Assembly (NCBI GenBank): GCA_017881985.1
Contig: JADGQH010000167.1
Location: 1 to 7,183, forward strand
Reading direction: 5' to 3'
Source: Chloroflexota bacterium
GTDB taxonomy: Bacteria > Chloroflexota > Limnocylindria > Limnocylindrales > CSP1-4
Length of the DNA stretch: 7,183 bases
Position 1 is the first letter of the stretch; each line of letters starts with the position of its first letter. Below are positions 1 through 5,367 of this stretch, in pieces. The position numbers and the translations under genes were made by a program. A model generated the notes under the pieces. It searched no databases. It saw nothing but the letters and a program-made list of their open reading frames with translations, and was not told where the DNA came from.

Positions 1-558
1 GAGCGTCCCGGCGACCCGGGCGCGCCGCCAACGCCGGGCACGGAATGGGCGAGACGACCGCGCGAGGCGGGCGCGAGGTCGGCCGCTGGTTCCGGCGGGA
101 GGTCGGCCGCAGGTTCCGGCGGAACCGGGGAGCGTACCCGGCGCGGGCGCGGTCCGCGCAAGGCGACTCTCGGATCGACCACGTACGACGAGGCGAGCGA
201 GGCCGGCGAGCCGACCTGGGAGGGCGCTGATTGGTACGGCCCAGTGTCCGGCACCTACTGGACCGTCAACCCGAAGGAGTACGCCGACCCGCGCAAGCAC
301 GGCCCGGAGTACACGGCCCGCTGGGCGGGCAGAGCCGGCGTCGGGGCGCCGGAGCCGGCGCCCCGATCGTCGCGGGGCCCCATCCCCGGTGCTGCCGCAG
401 GTGCATCTCCCGGCTGGGAGGCGCGGTCGCGCGTCGCGCCGGCGGCGACGCCTCGAACGAGGCCGGGCGTCGGGTCTGCCGCGTGGCCGCGACTCCTGGA
501 GCGACTCGCCGCCGTGAAGGGCCGGTTGACGGGGCGACTGTGGCGAACCCGACCGTGA
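1..558 (+). CDS. Partial unrecognised protein, C-terminal part (5' end outside window)
   Basis: The frame beginning at base 1 is open for 185 codons and ends at a TGA at 556-558, so the gene starts upstream of the window. An internal ATG at 244 would split the best-looking block and is unlikely to be the start. About residues 62-103 look like real conserved protein, rich in Trp, Tyr and Pro, including WYGPVSGTYWTVNPKEYADP followed by RKHGPEY. The part before it is Gly/Ser/Ala/Arg-rich, with a duplicated RSAAGSGG unit. The tail after it is Pro/Ala/Arg-rich and ends in a short basic, possibly helical stretch (LLERLAAVKGRLTGRLW). I do not recognise a catalytic domain. I have a vague, unverified impression that similar tails occur at the C-terminus of J-domain (DnaJ-like) proteins of Chloroflexota, but no J domain is visible here. 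Third codon positions are mostly G/C, which supports coding. The next gene starts 22 nt downstream. Confidence 0.6.
   Translation, partial: ERPGDPGAPPTPGTEWARRPREAGARSAAGSGGRSAAGSGGTGERTRRGRGPRKATLGSTTYDEASEAGEPTWEGADWYGPVSGTYWTVNPKEYADPRKHGPEYTARWAGRAGVGAPEPAPRSSRGPIPGAAAGASPGWEARSRVAPAATPRTRPGVGSAAWPRLLERLAAVKGRLTGRLWRTRP
75..122 (+). repeat. 24-bp tandem duplication inside the partial CDS
   Basis: Bases 75-98 and 99-122 are head-to-tail copies of a 24-bp unit differing at one base (t at 87, a at 111). The unit is eight codons, so the reading frame is kept and the protein carries RSAAGSGG twice. The one difference is silent (GCT versus GCA, both Ala). This looks like a recent in-frame slippage in a flexible linker. 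Confidence 0.85.
341..366. repeat. Perfect 12-bp inverted repeat with 2-bp centre
   Basis: TCGGGGCGCCGG at 341-352 is followed by AG and then its exact reverse complement at 355-366. It lies inside the open frame of the partial upstream gene, just after the conserved-looking block. As RNA it would form a very stable GC hairpin. No T-run follows, so it is not a classical intrinsic terminator. Confidence 0.8.
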
Positions 559-568
559 GCACGGCCGC

Positions 569-574
569 TACGAT
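569..574 (+). promoter_or_regulatory. Predicted -10 element (TACGAT) of the dtxR-type gene, leaderless type
   Basis: TACGAT matches TAnnnT and ends 6 nt before the ATG at 581. That spacing would put transcription start at or next to the A of the start codon. No Shine-Dalgarno-like sequence lies in the gap (GGGCCG), and no convincing -35 is seen at the usual distance. The same arrangement recurs before gltX and proS, which raises confidence. Confidence 0.55.
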
Positions 575-580
575 GGGCCG

Positions 581-1312
581 ATGAATCGTCGCGCCTCGTC
601 CGACTTGTCCGGCGCCGCCCAGGAGTACCTCCTGGCCCTGCGGTCCGCCGCAGTCGAGGAGGCGCGCGTGACCGCGGCCACGGTTGCCCGGCACGTGGGC
701 GTCTCCACGCAGGCGGCGAGCGAGATGTACCGACGCCTCGCGGCGGAGGGCCTGGTCTGCCAGGCGGAGGGGCGCGAGCTGACGCTCACCCAGCCGGGCC
801 GAGCGGCGGCCGACGGGATCTTCCGCCGCCACGCCCTGCTCGAGTGGCTCCTGACCACCGTGGTCGGGCTGGGCTGGGCGGAATCGGACGTGGAGGCGGC
901 ACGCCTCCAGGGGGCCATCTCGCCGCGCGTGGAGGCTCGCCTCGACGAGCTCCTGGGCCATCCCGAGACGTGCCCCCACGGCAACCCGATCGACGTCGCG
1001 ATCGCTGCCCGGCGGCCGGCCGGCGTGCCGCTCGCGAGCCTCGAGGCGGGCGACGTCGCAACGATCTACCGGATCACCGAGACGGCGGAGGAGGATCCCG
1101 CGCTCCTCTCATACCTGGAGGCGCGTGCGCTGACGCCCGGTGCGCGGATCGAGATCCTGGCCCGCTCCGCGTCGCTCGACGCCGTGACCCTCGACGGGCC
1201 GATCGGGCGGGCAACCCTTGGCCTGCGGCCCGCCTCGCTCGTCCACGTGCTGCGGGGCGAGGCGGATCCGTCCCTCTTCCATCGCGTCCCGGGCCGCCTC
1301 CGAACCGGCTGA
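581..1312 (+). CDS. DtxR/MntR-family transcriptional regulator with FeoA-like C-terminal domain
   Basis: This 243-residue protein has the DtxR-family order of parts. An N-terminal winged helix-turn-helix spans about residues 10-75, with the recognition region VSTQAASEMYRRLAAEGLV. A dimerisation/metal-binding helical domain spans about 80-140, containing RRHALLEWLL and the family hallmark GHPETCPHGNPI at 126-137. An SH3-like FeoA domain spans about 155-230. Family members bind Fe(II) or Mn(II) and repress metal-uptake or oxidative-stress genes. H84 and E88 align with DtxR H79 and E83 (ancillary site). By my alignment, the positions of the primary-site ligands DtxR C102, E105 and H106 are A107, Q110 and G111, and DtxR H98 is D103, so metal sensing may be altered. 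The ATG at 581 is preferred because the helix-turn-helix starts right after it and a -10-like TACGAT lies 6 nt upstream. No metal transporter gene adjoins it, so its targets are unknown. The family call is firm; the effector is not. Confidence 0.9.
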   Translation: MNRRASSDLSGAAQEYLLALRSAAVEEARVTAATVARHVGVSTQAASEMYRRLAAEGLVCQAEGRELTLTQPGRAAADGIFRRHALLEWLLTTVVGLGWAESDVEAARLQGAISPRVEARLDELLGHPETCPHGNPIDVAIAARRPAGVPLASLEAGDVATIYRITETAEEDPALLSYLEARALTPGARIEILARSASLDAVTLDGPIGRATLGLRPASLVHVLRGEADPSLFHRVPGRLRTG

Positions 1313-1369
1313 CTCGGCGGCCCGTGCGACCCCGACGTGCTCGGCGACCGTTGCCGCCCACGGCGCCCG

Positions 1370-1375
1370 TACAAT
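1370..1375 (+). promoter_or_regulatory. Predicted -10 element (TACAAT) of gltX, leaderless type
   Basis: TACAAT is a near-consensus -10 hexamer ending 7 nt before the gltX ATG at 1383. The intervening CGCGGCC has no Shine-Dalgarno character. It stands out in a very GC-rich 70-nt spacer between the dtxR-type gene and gltX. I see no good -35 (a TTGCCG at 1351 is too close). It implies that gltX and the coupled response regulator have their own promoter. Confidence 0.6.
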
Positions 1376-1382
1376 CGCGGCC

Positions 1383-2870
1383 ATGACGACCGTCCGTGTC
1401 CGCATCGCCCCGAGCCCGACCGGGCCGCTCCACATTGGCACGGCCCGGACCGCGCTCTTCAACTACCTCTTCGCGCGGCACGCCGGCGGGACGTTCATCC
1501 TCCGCCTCGAGGACACGGACGTCGCGCGCTCCACGCCCGAGTTCGAGGAGGACATCCTCGAGCACCTCCACTGGCTGGGCCTGGAATGGGACGAAGGCCC
1601 CGCAGCAGGCGGGCTTCCCGAGCGCGGCGCATTCGGACCGTATCGCCAGATGGCCCGGCGGGACCTCTACCGCGCGGCGGCGGAGCAGCTGCTCGCGGAG
1701 GACAGGGCGTACCCCTGCTATTGCACGGCCGAGGAGCTGGACGCGGACAGGAAGCTGCGCGAGGAGGCGAAGCTGCCCTCGCGGTACAGCGGCCGTTGCG
1801 CGGCGCTCACGCCGGACGAGCGCGCGGCCTTCGCGGCACAGGGCCGCAGGCCGGCAATCCGTTTTCGCATCGAGCCCGGGGTGGTCGCGTTCGACGACAT
1901 GGTCCGCGGTCACGTGGAGATCGACGCGAGCGCGCTTGGCGGCGACCTGGTGATCGTCCGCGTCGACGGAACGCCGCTCTACCACTTCGGGGTCGTGGTG
2001 GACGATGCCGCGATGGGGATCACCCACGTGATCCGGGGCGAGGACCACCTCTCCAACACGCCCAAGCACATCCTCCTCTTCCGCGCCCTCCGGTATCCGG
2101 TGCCGGTCTTCGCCCACCTCCCGCTCATCCTCAACGCCGACCGGACGAAGATGAGCAAGCGCAAGAGCCAGACCGCGGTGAAGGACTACATCGCCGAGGG
2201 GTTCGTGCGCGAGGCGCTGGTCAACTACCTCGCCCTGCTGGGCTGGTCGACGGGGACGGAGGAGGAGATCCTCTCGCTCGACGACCTTGTCGGCCGCTTC
2301 GACACCGCCGCCATCCAGAAGGGCGGCGCGATCTTCGACCGCGGGCGGCTCGAGTGGCTCAACGGCCAGTGGATCCGCCGCCTTGCCGACGACGACCTCG
2401 CCTCGCGGCTGGCGCCGTTCCTTGCCGCCGAGGCGGCGGCGGGGCGCATCGACCGGGCGCCGTCGCCCGCCGACATCGTGGCGCTCCTGCCCATGGTCCG
2501 CGAGCGGCTGCCGGTCCTCGGGGCGATCGGCGAGCTCGTGGGCTTCCTCTACGTCGATGACCTCGTGCCCGACGCTGCGCTCCTCGTGCCGAAGCGCTGG
2601 GACGCCGCGACCGCACGCGCGGGGCTCGCCGTCGCCCTGGCCGCGATCACGGAGGCGGGCGAGGCGGGCTTCACGAAGGATGACCTGGAGCCGTCGCTGC
2701 GCGGGCTCGCCGACGCGCGCGGCTGGAAGGCCGGGGACCTGTTCATGGCGATCCGCGTCGCGATCAGCGGCCGGACCGCGACCCCACCGCTGTTCGAATC
2801 GATGGTGGCGCTGGGCCGGGCACGGACGCTCGAGCGCCTCGCGCGCGCCGTGGCGGTGCTCGCCGCGTGA
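1383..2870 (+). CDS. gltX: Glutamyl-tRNA synthetase
   Basis: This 495-residue class I aminoacyl-tRNA synthetase charges tRNA-Glu with glutamate in the cytoplasm using ATP. The N-terminal Rossmann catalytic domain carries the HIGH-type signature as HIGT at 17-20 within APSPTGPLHIGTARTALFN. The second ATP-binding signature KMSKR is at 256-260 in LILNADRTKMSKRKS. The remainder, from about residue 320, is the helical anticodon-binding region. Length is normal for bacterial GluRS. C112, C114 and C139 line up with three of the four zinc ligands of the E. coli enzyme, while the fourth (His) position appears to be Ala, so a bound zinc is doubtful. The same frame is open upstream to an ATG at 1218 inside the preceding gene, but the conserved N-terminus begins at MTTVRVRIAPSP, so 1383 is the start; a TACAAT -10 lies just before it. 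The stop overlaps the GTG of the response-regulator gene by 4 nt, indicating one transcript. Whether it is discriminating or also charges tRNA-Gln cannot be decided here. Confidence 0.97.
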   Translation: MTTVRVRIAPSPTGPLHIGTARTALFNYLFARHAGGTFILRLEDTDVARSTPEFEEDILEHLHWLGLEWDEGPAAGGLPERGAFGPYRQMARRDLYRAAAEQLLAEDRAYPCYCTAEELDADRKLREEAKLPSRYSGRCAALTPDERAAFAAQGRRPAIRFRIEPGVVAFDDMVRGHVEIDASALGGDLVIVRVDGTPLYHFGVVVDDAAMGITHVIRGEDHLSNTPKHILLFRALRYPVPVFAHLPLILNADRTKMSKRKSQTAVKDYIAEGFVREALVNYLALLGWSTGTEEEILSLDDLVGRFDTAAIQKGGAIFDRGRLEWLNGQWIRRLADDDLASRLAPFLAAEAAAGRIDRAPSPADIVALLPMVRERLPVLGAIGELVGFLYVDDLVPDAALLVPKRWDAATARAGLAVALAAITEAGEAGFTKDDLEPSLRGLADARGWKAGDLFMAIRVAISGRTATPPLFESMVALGRARTLERLARAVAVLAA

Positions 2871-3556
2871 GCCGCACGATCCTCGTCGTCGACGACGAAC
2901 CCGTCCTGCGGGAGACCCTCGCCGAAGCGCTCGATGCGGACGGCTTCCGCGTGGTCACGGCCGCCGACGGCCGGGAGGCGCTCAGCCGCTTTCGCGAGCA
3001 CCAGCCCGACCTCGTCGTCCTGGACCTGATGCTCCCCGAGCTCTCCGGGATCGAGGTCTGCCGGATCATCCGCGCGGAGTCGGGCGTGCCGATCGTGATG
3101 CTCACCGCGAAGAGCTCCGAGCTCGACAAGGTCGTCGGGCTCGAGCTCGGAGCGGACGACTACGTCACGAAGCCGTTCAGCCTGCGCGAGCTGAGCGCGC
3201 GGATCCGGGCGCTCCTGCGCCGGTCGGAGCAGCTCGCCGAAGCCCCGACACCACCGGTGGAGATCGGGCCGCTGACCGTTGACCTGGCCGGGCACCGGCT
3301 GCTCCGGGACGGCGAGCGCGTGCCGCTCAAGCCGAAGGTGTTCGAGCTGCTCGCGTACCTGCTTCGTCACCCGGGCCAGGTGCTGACCCGCGAGCAGCTG
3401 CTCGAGCACGTCTGGGGTTACGACTACGCGGGCGAGACACGCACGGTCGACGTCCACGTCCACTGGCTGCGCGCCGCGATCGAGCCGGACCCGGCCGCGC
3501 CGGTCTACCTCCACACCGTGCGCGGCGTCGGCTACGTGTTTCGTCGGCCCGCCTGA
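2867..3556 (+). CDS. OmpR/PhoB-family response regulator
   Basis: This 229-residue two-component response regulator is expected to be phosphorylated by a sensor kinase and to bind DNA. The receiver domain (about 1-120) shows the full active site: acidic pair D9/D10, phospho-acceptor D53 in LVVLDLMLP, switch T80 and Y99, and conserved K102 before P103. The OmpR-type winged helix (about 130-227) shows the usual landmarks: LKPKVFELLAYLLRHPGQVL, TREQLLEHVWGYDY, TVDVHVHWLRAAIE and the C-terminal TVRGVGYVFR wing. The start is GTG at 2867, overlapping the gltX TGA (GTGA), which suggests translational coupling with gltX. No histidine kinase gene follows. The next gene is convergent after 7 nt and belongs to a phosphate-uptake operon, so the partner kinase must be elsewhere. 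A PhoB/PhoP-like role in phosphate control is suggested by the neighbours but not proven by the sequence. Confidence 0.95.
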   Translation: MSRTILVVDDEPVLRETLAEALDADGFRVVTAADGREALSRFREHQPDLVVLDLMLPELSGIEVCRIIRAESGVPIVMLTAKSSELDKVVGLELGADDYVTKPFSLRELSARIRALLRRSEQLAEAPTPPVEIGPLTVDLAGHRLLRDGERVPLKPKVFELLAYLLRHPGQVLTREQLLEHVWGYDYAGETRTVDVHVHWLRAAIEPDPAAPVYLHTVRGVGYVFRRPA

Positions 3557-3563
3557 ACGGCGC

Positions 3564-4178
3564 TCAGACGCCCTTGGCGGCGATCCGCTCCAGGATCTCG
3601 GCGGCGTCCTCCGCGGCGTCGATCGTCTCCTCGAGCGCGATGTAGAGGTCGCGGAACCGGATCACGTCGAGCGGGTCCATCCGCTCACGGAACAGGCGCC
3701 CGATCGCCGCCCGCGAGAGCCCGTCGGCCTCGTTCTCCAGCGTGTGCACGGACCGGAGGTGCGCCTGCATCGTCTCGGGCTTGTCGAGCATGCGGAGGGC
3801 CGCGAGGAGCTCGGCGCCCTGCCCGGCGATGATCCCGGCCAGCTGGCGTGCCTCGGGGGTCGGCTTATCGATCCCGTAGATCACGAAGGTCTCGGCGACC
3901 TCCTGGATCCCGTCCACCACGTCGTCGAGCCGGCTCGTGAGCTCGTGGATGTCCTCGCGGTCGAAGGGCGTGATGAAGGCGCGCTCGAGCCGGACCGCGA
4001 TCTCCCCGTCGATCTCGTCGCCCTCGTGCTCGAGCGCCTGGATCGCGGCAACGCGCTCGTCGAGCCGGTCGTACGTGACGACGAGCTCCTCGAGCGCCCG
4101 CGCCGCGGCGAGGAGGTTCTCGCCGTCGCGGATGAAGATCTCGGTGAATGCTTCGTCGCGGGGGATGAGGCGGACCAT
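3564..4178 (-). CDS. DUF47-family PhoU-like protein, Pit permease partner
   Basis: This 204-residue, all-helical cytoplasmic protein belongs to the DUF47/PhoU-like family, which is typically encoded beside Pit phosphate permeases and thought to modulate their activity. PhoU-style acidic motifs occur twice, as expected for two three-helix halves: E50xxxD54 in ALEHEGDEID and E148xxxD152 in TLENEAD. Also typical are ITPFDREDIHEL (69-80) with RLDDVVDGIQEV after it, and the acidic helix ALEETIDAAEDAAEIL near the C-terminus. There is no signal peptide or membrane segment. The frame extends 24 codons upstream into the permease gene, but I place the start at the ATG at 4178. The family N-terminus MVRLIPRDEAF begins there, and a Shine-Dalgarno sequence lies 7 nt before it. 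The gene follows the permease stop by 22 nt, so the two are co-transcribed. It ends 7 nt from the convergent response-regulator gene. Confidence 0.93.
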   Translation of the reverse strand: MVRLIPRDEAFTEIFIRDGENLLAAARALEELVVTYDRLDERVAAIQALEHEGDEIDGEIAVRLERAFITPFDREDIHELTSRLDDVVDGIQEVAETFVIYGIDKPTPEARQLAGIIAGQGAELLAALRMLDKPETMQAHLRSVHTLENEADGLSRAAIGRLFRERMDPLDVIRFRDLYIALEETIDAAEDAAEILERIAAKGV

Positions 4179-4185
4179 GTGGCAG

Positions 4186-4192
4186 CTCCCTT
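4186..4192 (-). promoter_or_regulatory. Shine-Dalgarno sequence of the DUF47 gene
   Basis: On the minus strand AAGGGAG is followed by 7 nt (CTGCCAC) and the ATG at 4178. It sits inside the 22-nt gap after the permease stop codon and decides the DUF47 start against the longer open frame. It is the only clear Shine-Dalgarno sequence found before a gene in this window. Confidence 0.8.
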
Positions 4193-4200
4193 GCAGCCCG

Positions 4201-5202
4201 TTACCGGACGCCGACGGTCGAGAGGACGGCCCACGCCAGCGCGCCCGCAAAGGCGGTGGCCGGGAGCGTCACGACCCAGGCAATGAGGATGGTGCGCGCC
4301 ACGCCCCAGCGGACGCCGCGCGGCCCCTTGCTCGAGCCGACACCCATGATCGCGCTCGAGATGACGTGCGTGGTGGAGACGGGCATCCCGAAGTGGGCCG
4401 TCGCCAGGAGGACCGTCGCGGCCGTCGTCTCGGCCGCGAAGCCGTGGATCGGCTCCAGCTCCACCACCCGGTGGCCCATCGTCCGCATGATCCGCCAGCC
4501 GCCGACGGCAGTGCCCAGCGAGATCGCGCTGGCGGCCCCGATGATCACCCAGGCCGGGACGTCGACGGTCGGGATCACGCCCGCCGAGAAGAGCGCGAGC
4601 GTGACGATCCCCATCGTCTTCTGCGCGTCGTTCGAGCCGTGGCTGAAGGCCATGTACCCGGCCGACAGGACCTGGAGCCGCCGGAATCCCCGCGTCATCG
4701 GGCGCCGGCTCGCTCGCCGGAAGATCCAGTAGAGCGCGATCATGAGGAAGAAGGCGATGATGAAGCCGAGGACCGGCGACGACACGAGCGGCACCAGCAC
4801 CTTGCCGACGACCCCGTCCCATTTCACGGCGCCGGTGCCGGCCGCCAGGATCGTGGCGCCGAGCAGGCCGCCGATGAGGGCGTGGCTGCTGGAGCTGGGG
4901 ATGCCCAGCCGCCACGTCAGCAGGTTCCAGGCGATCGCGCCGAGAAGCGCTGCGATGACGATCGTCTGCGAGGTCGTGGCCTCGTTCACGAGACCCGCGC
5001 CGATCGTCTTGGCCACGGCGGTCCCGGCAAATGCGCCGATGAAGTTGAATGCCGCCGCCATGAGGATCGCGTGCTGTGGTCGCAGCGCCCGCGTTGCCAC
5101 CGAGGTGGCGATGGCGTTCGCCGTGTCGTGGAAGCCATTGATGTAATCGAAGACGACCGCCATGAGCAGGACGACGACGAGCGTGGCGGTCACCAGCCGC
5201 AA
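4201..5202 (-). CDS. pit: Pit-type inorganic phosphate permease (PHO4 family)
   Basis: This 333-residue integral membrane protein belongs to the Pit/PHO4 family of low-affinity transporters, which move phosphate (often as a metal-phosphate complex) driven by protons or sodium. Both inverted halves carry the family signature: GFHDTANA at 23-30 and HGSNDAQKTMG at 188-198. Each is followed by a SSSSH/STTH re-entrant motif: PSSSSHALIGG at 102-112 and PVSTTHVISSAIMG at 274-287. About ten hydrophobic segments are visible, with a basic cytoplasmic loop RRASRRPMTRGFRR at 162-175. At about 330 residues it is the short form, lacking the large central loop of E. coli PitA. The start is uncertain: TTG at 5202 (used here) or GTG at 5193. 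The ATG at 5163 would remove most of the first membrane helix and is unlikely. It leads an operon with the DUF47 gene 22 nt downstream. Two copies of a PhoB-box-like element lie upstream. Substrate specificity beyond phosphate (for example sulfate in related proteins) cannot be excluded. Confidence 0.93.
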   Translation of the reverse strand: MRLVTATLVVVLLMAVVFDYINGFHDTANAIATSVATRALRPQHAILMAAAFNFIGAFAGTAVAKTIGAGLVNEATTSQTIVIAALLGAIAWNLLTWRLGIPSSSSHALIGGLLGATILAAGTGAVKWDGVVGKVLVPLVSSPVLGFIIAFFLMIALYWIFRRASRRPMTRGFRRLQVLSAGYMAFSHGSNDAQKTMGIVTLALFSAGVIPTVDVPAWVIIGAASAISLGTAVGGWRIMRTMGHRVVELEPIHGFAAETTAATVLLATAHFGMPVSTTHVISSAIMGVGSSKGPRGVRWGVARTILIAWVVTLPATAFAGALAWAVLSTVGVR

Positions 5203-5204
5203 TC

Positions 5205-5221
5205 CGTAAGGGAACGTTTAC
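5205..5221 (-). promoter_or_regulatory. Candidate Pho-box-like element, copy A (next to permease start)
   Basis: The minus strand reads GTAAACGTTCCCTTACG. It contains TAAACG and TTACGG starting 11 nt apart, the spacing of direct repeats recognised by PhoB/PhoP-type winged-helix regulators. It matches copy B (5295-5311) at 14 of 17 positions. It ends 2 nt before the TTG start at 5202, so a bound regulator would cover the translation start region. Function is inferred. Confidence 0.45.
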
Positions 5222-5294
5222 GATCTGCTTCAGTGGGTCTGGCGGGCATCGCCGGCAAGTATCGCGCGCCGGGGCCTGTCCGGTTCGACAGTGG

Positions 5295-5311
5295 CGTAAC
5301 TGAACGTTAAC
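5295..5311 (-). promoter_or_regulatory. Candidate Pho-box-like element, copy B
   Basis: The minus strand reads GTTAACGTTCAGTTACG, with TTAACG and TTACGC starting 11 nt apart. It is close to the TTAACA-type direct repeats of Gram-positive PhoP boxes. It lies 90 bp upstream of copy A and 46 bp before the divergent gene at 5357, so it could serve either direction. Both copies share an AACGTT core, which stands out in GC-rich surroundings. Function is inferred from sequence and context. Confidence 0.45.
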
Positions 5312-5341
5312 CCGTCGACCACACGGCCTTCACGGGCGCCA

Positions 5342-5367
5342 TCGACGATCCATCGCGTGATCGTCGA
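5342..5367. repeat. Perfect 9-bp inverted repeat over the start codon of the small plus-strand gene
   Basis: TCGACGATC at 5342-5350 and its exact reverse complement at 5359-5367 flank an 8-nt loop (CATCGCGT). The GTG start at 5357-5359 sits at the loop/right-arm border. In DNA it could be an operator. In RNA starting upstream of it, a hairpin could hide the start codon. Arms of this length can occur by chance in a window of this size. Confidence 0.5.

Noticed and set aside
562..580. CGGCC/GGCCG inverted repeat around the dtxR-type -10 element
   Set aside because: Five-bp GC arms are expected frequently by chance at this base composition. There is nothing else to support an autoregulatory operator.
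1218..1382. Upstream ATG giving a 55-residue N-terminal extension of GluRS
   Set aside because: It lies inside the preceding gene and adds Arg/Ala/Ser-rich sequence with no GluRS similarity. The family N-terminus and the -10 element point to 1383.
1074..2117. Minus-strand open frame (347 codons) across the end of the dtxR-type gene and the start of gltX
   Set aside because: It spans two genes and the spacer between them, with no family motif. gltX on the plus strand explains the sequence.
3557..3580. Possible bidirectional terminator between the convergent response regulator and DUF47 genes
   Set aside because: Only a 4-bp GGCG/CGCC stem without a T-run is visible, too weak to call in such GC-rich sequence.
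3937..5310. Plus-strand open frame (457 codons) opposite the DUF47 and Pit genes
   Set aside because: It is antisense to two clearly recognisable proteins. Its composition is dominated by Arg, Asp and His repeats typical of shadow frames.
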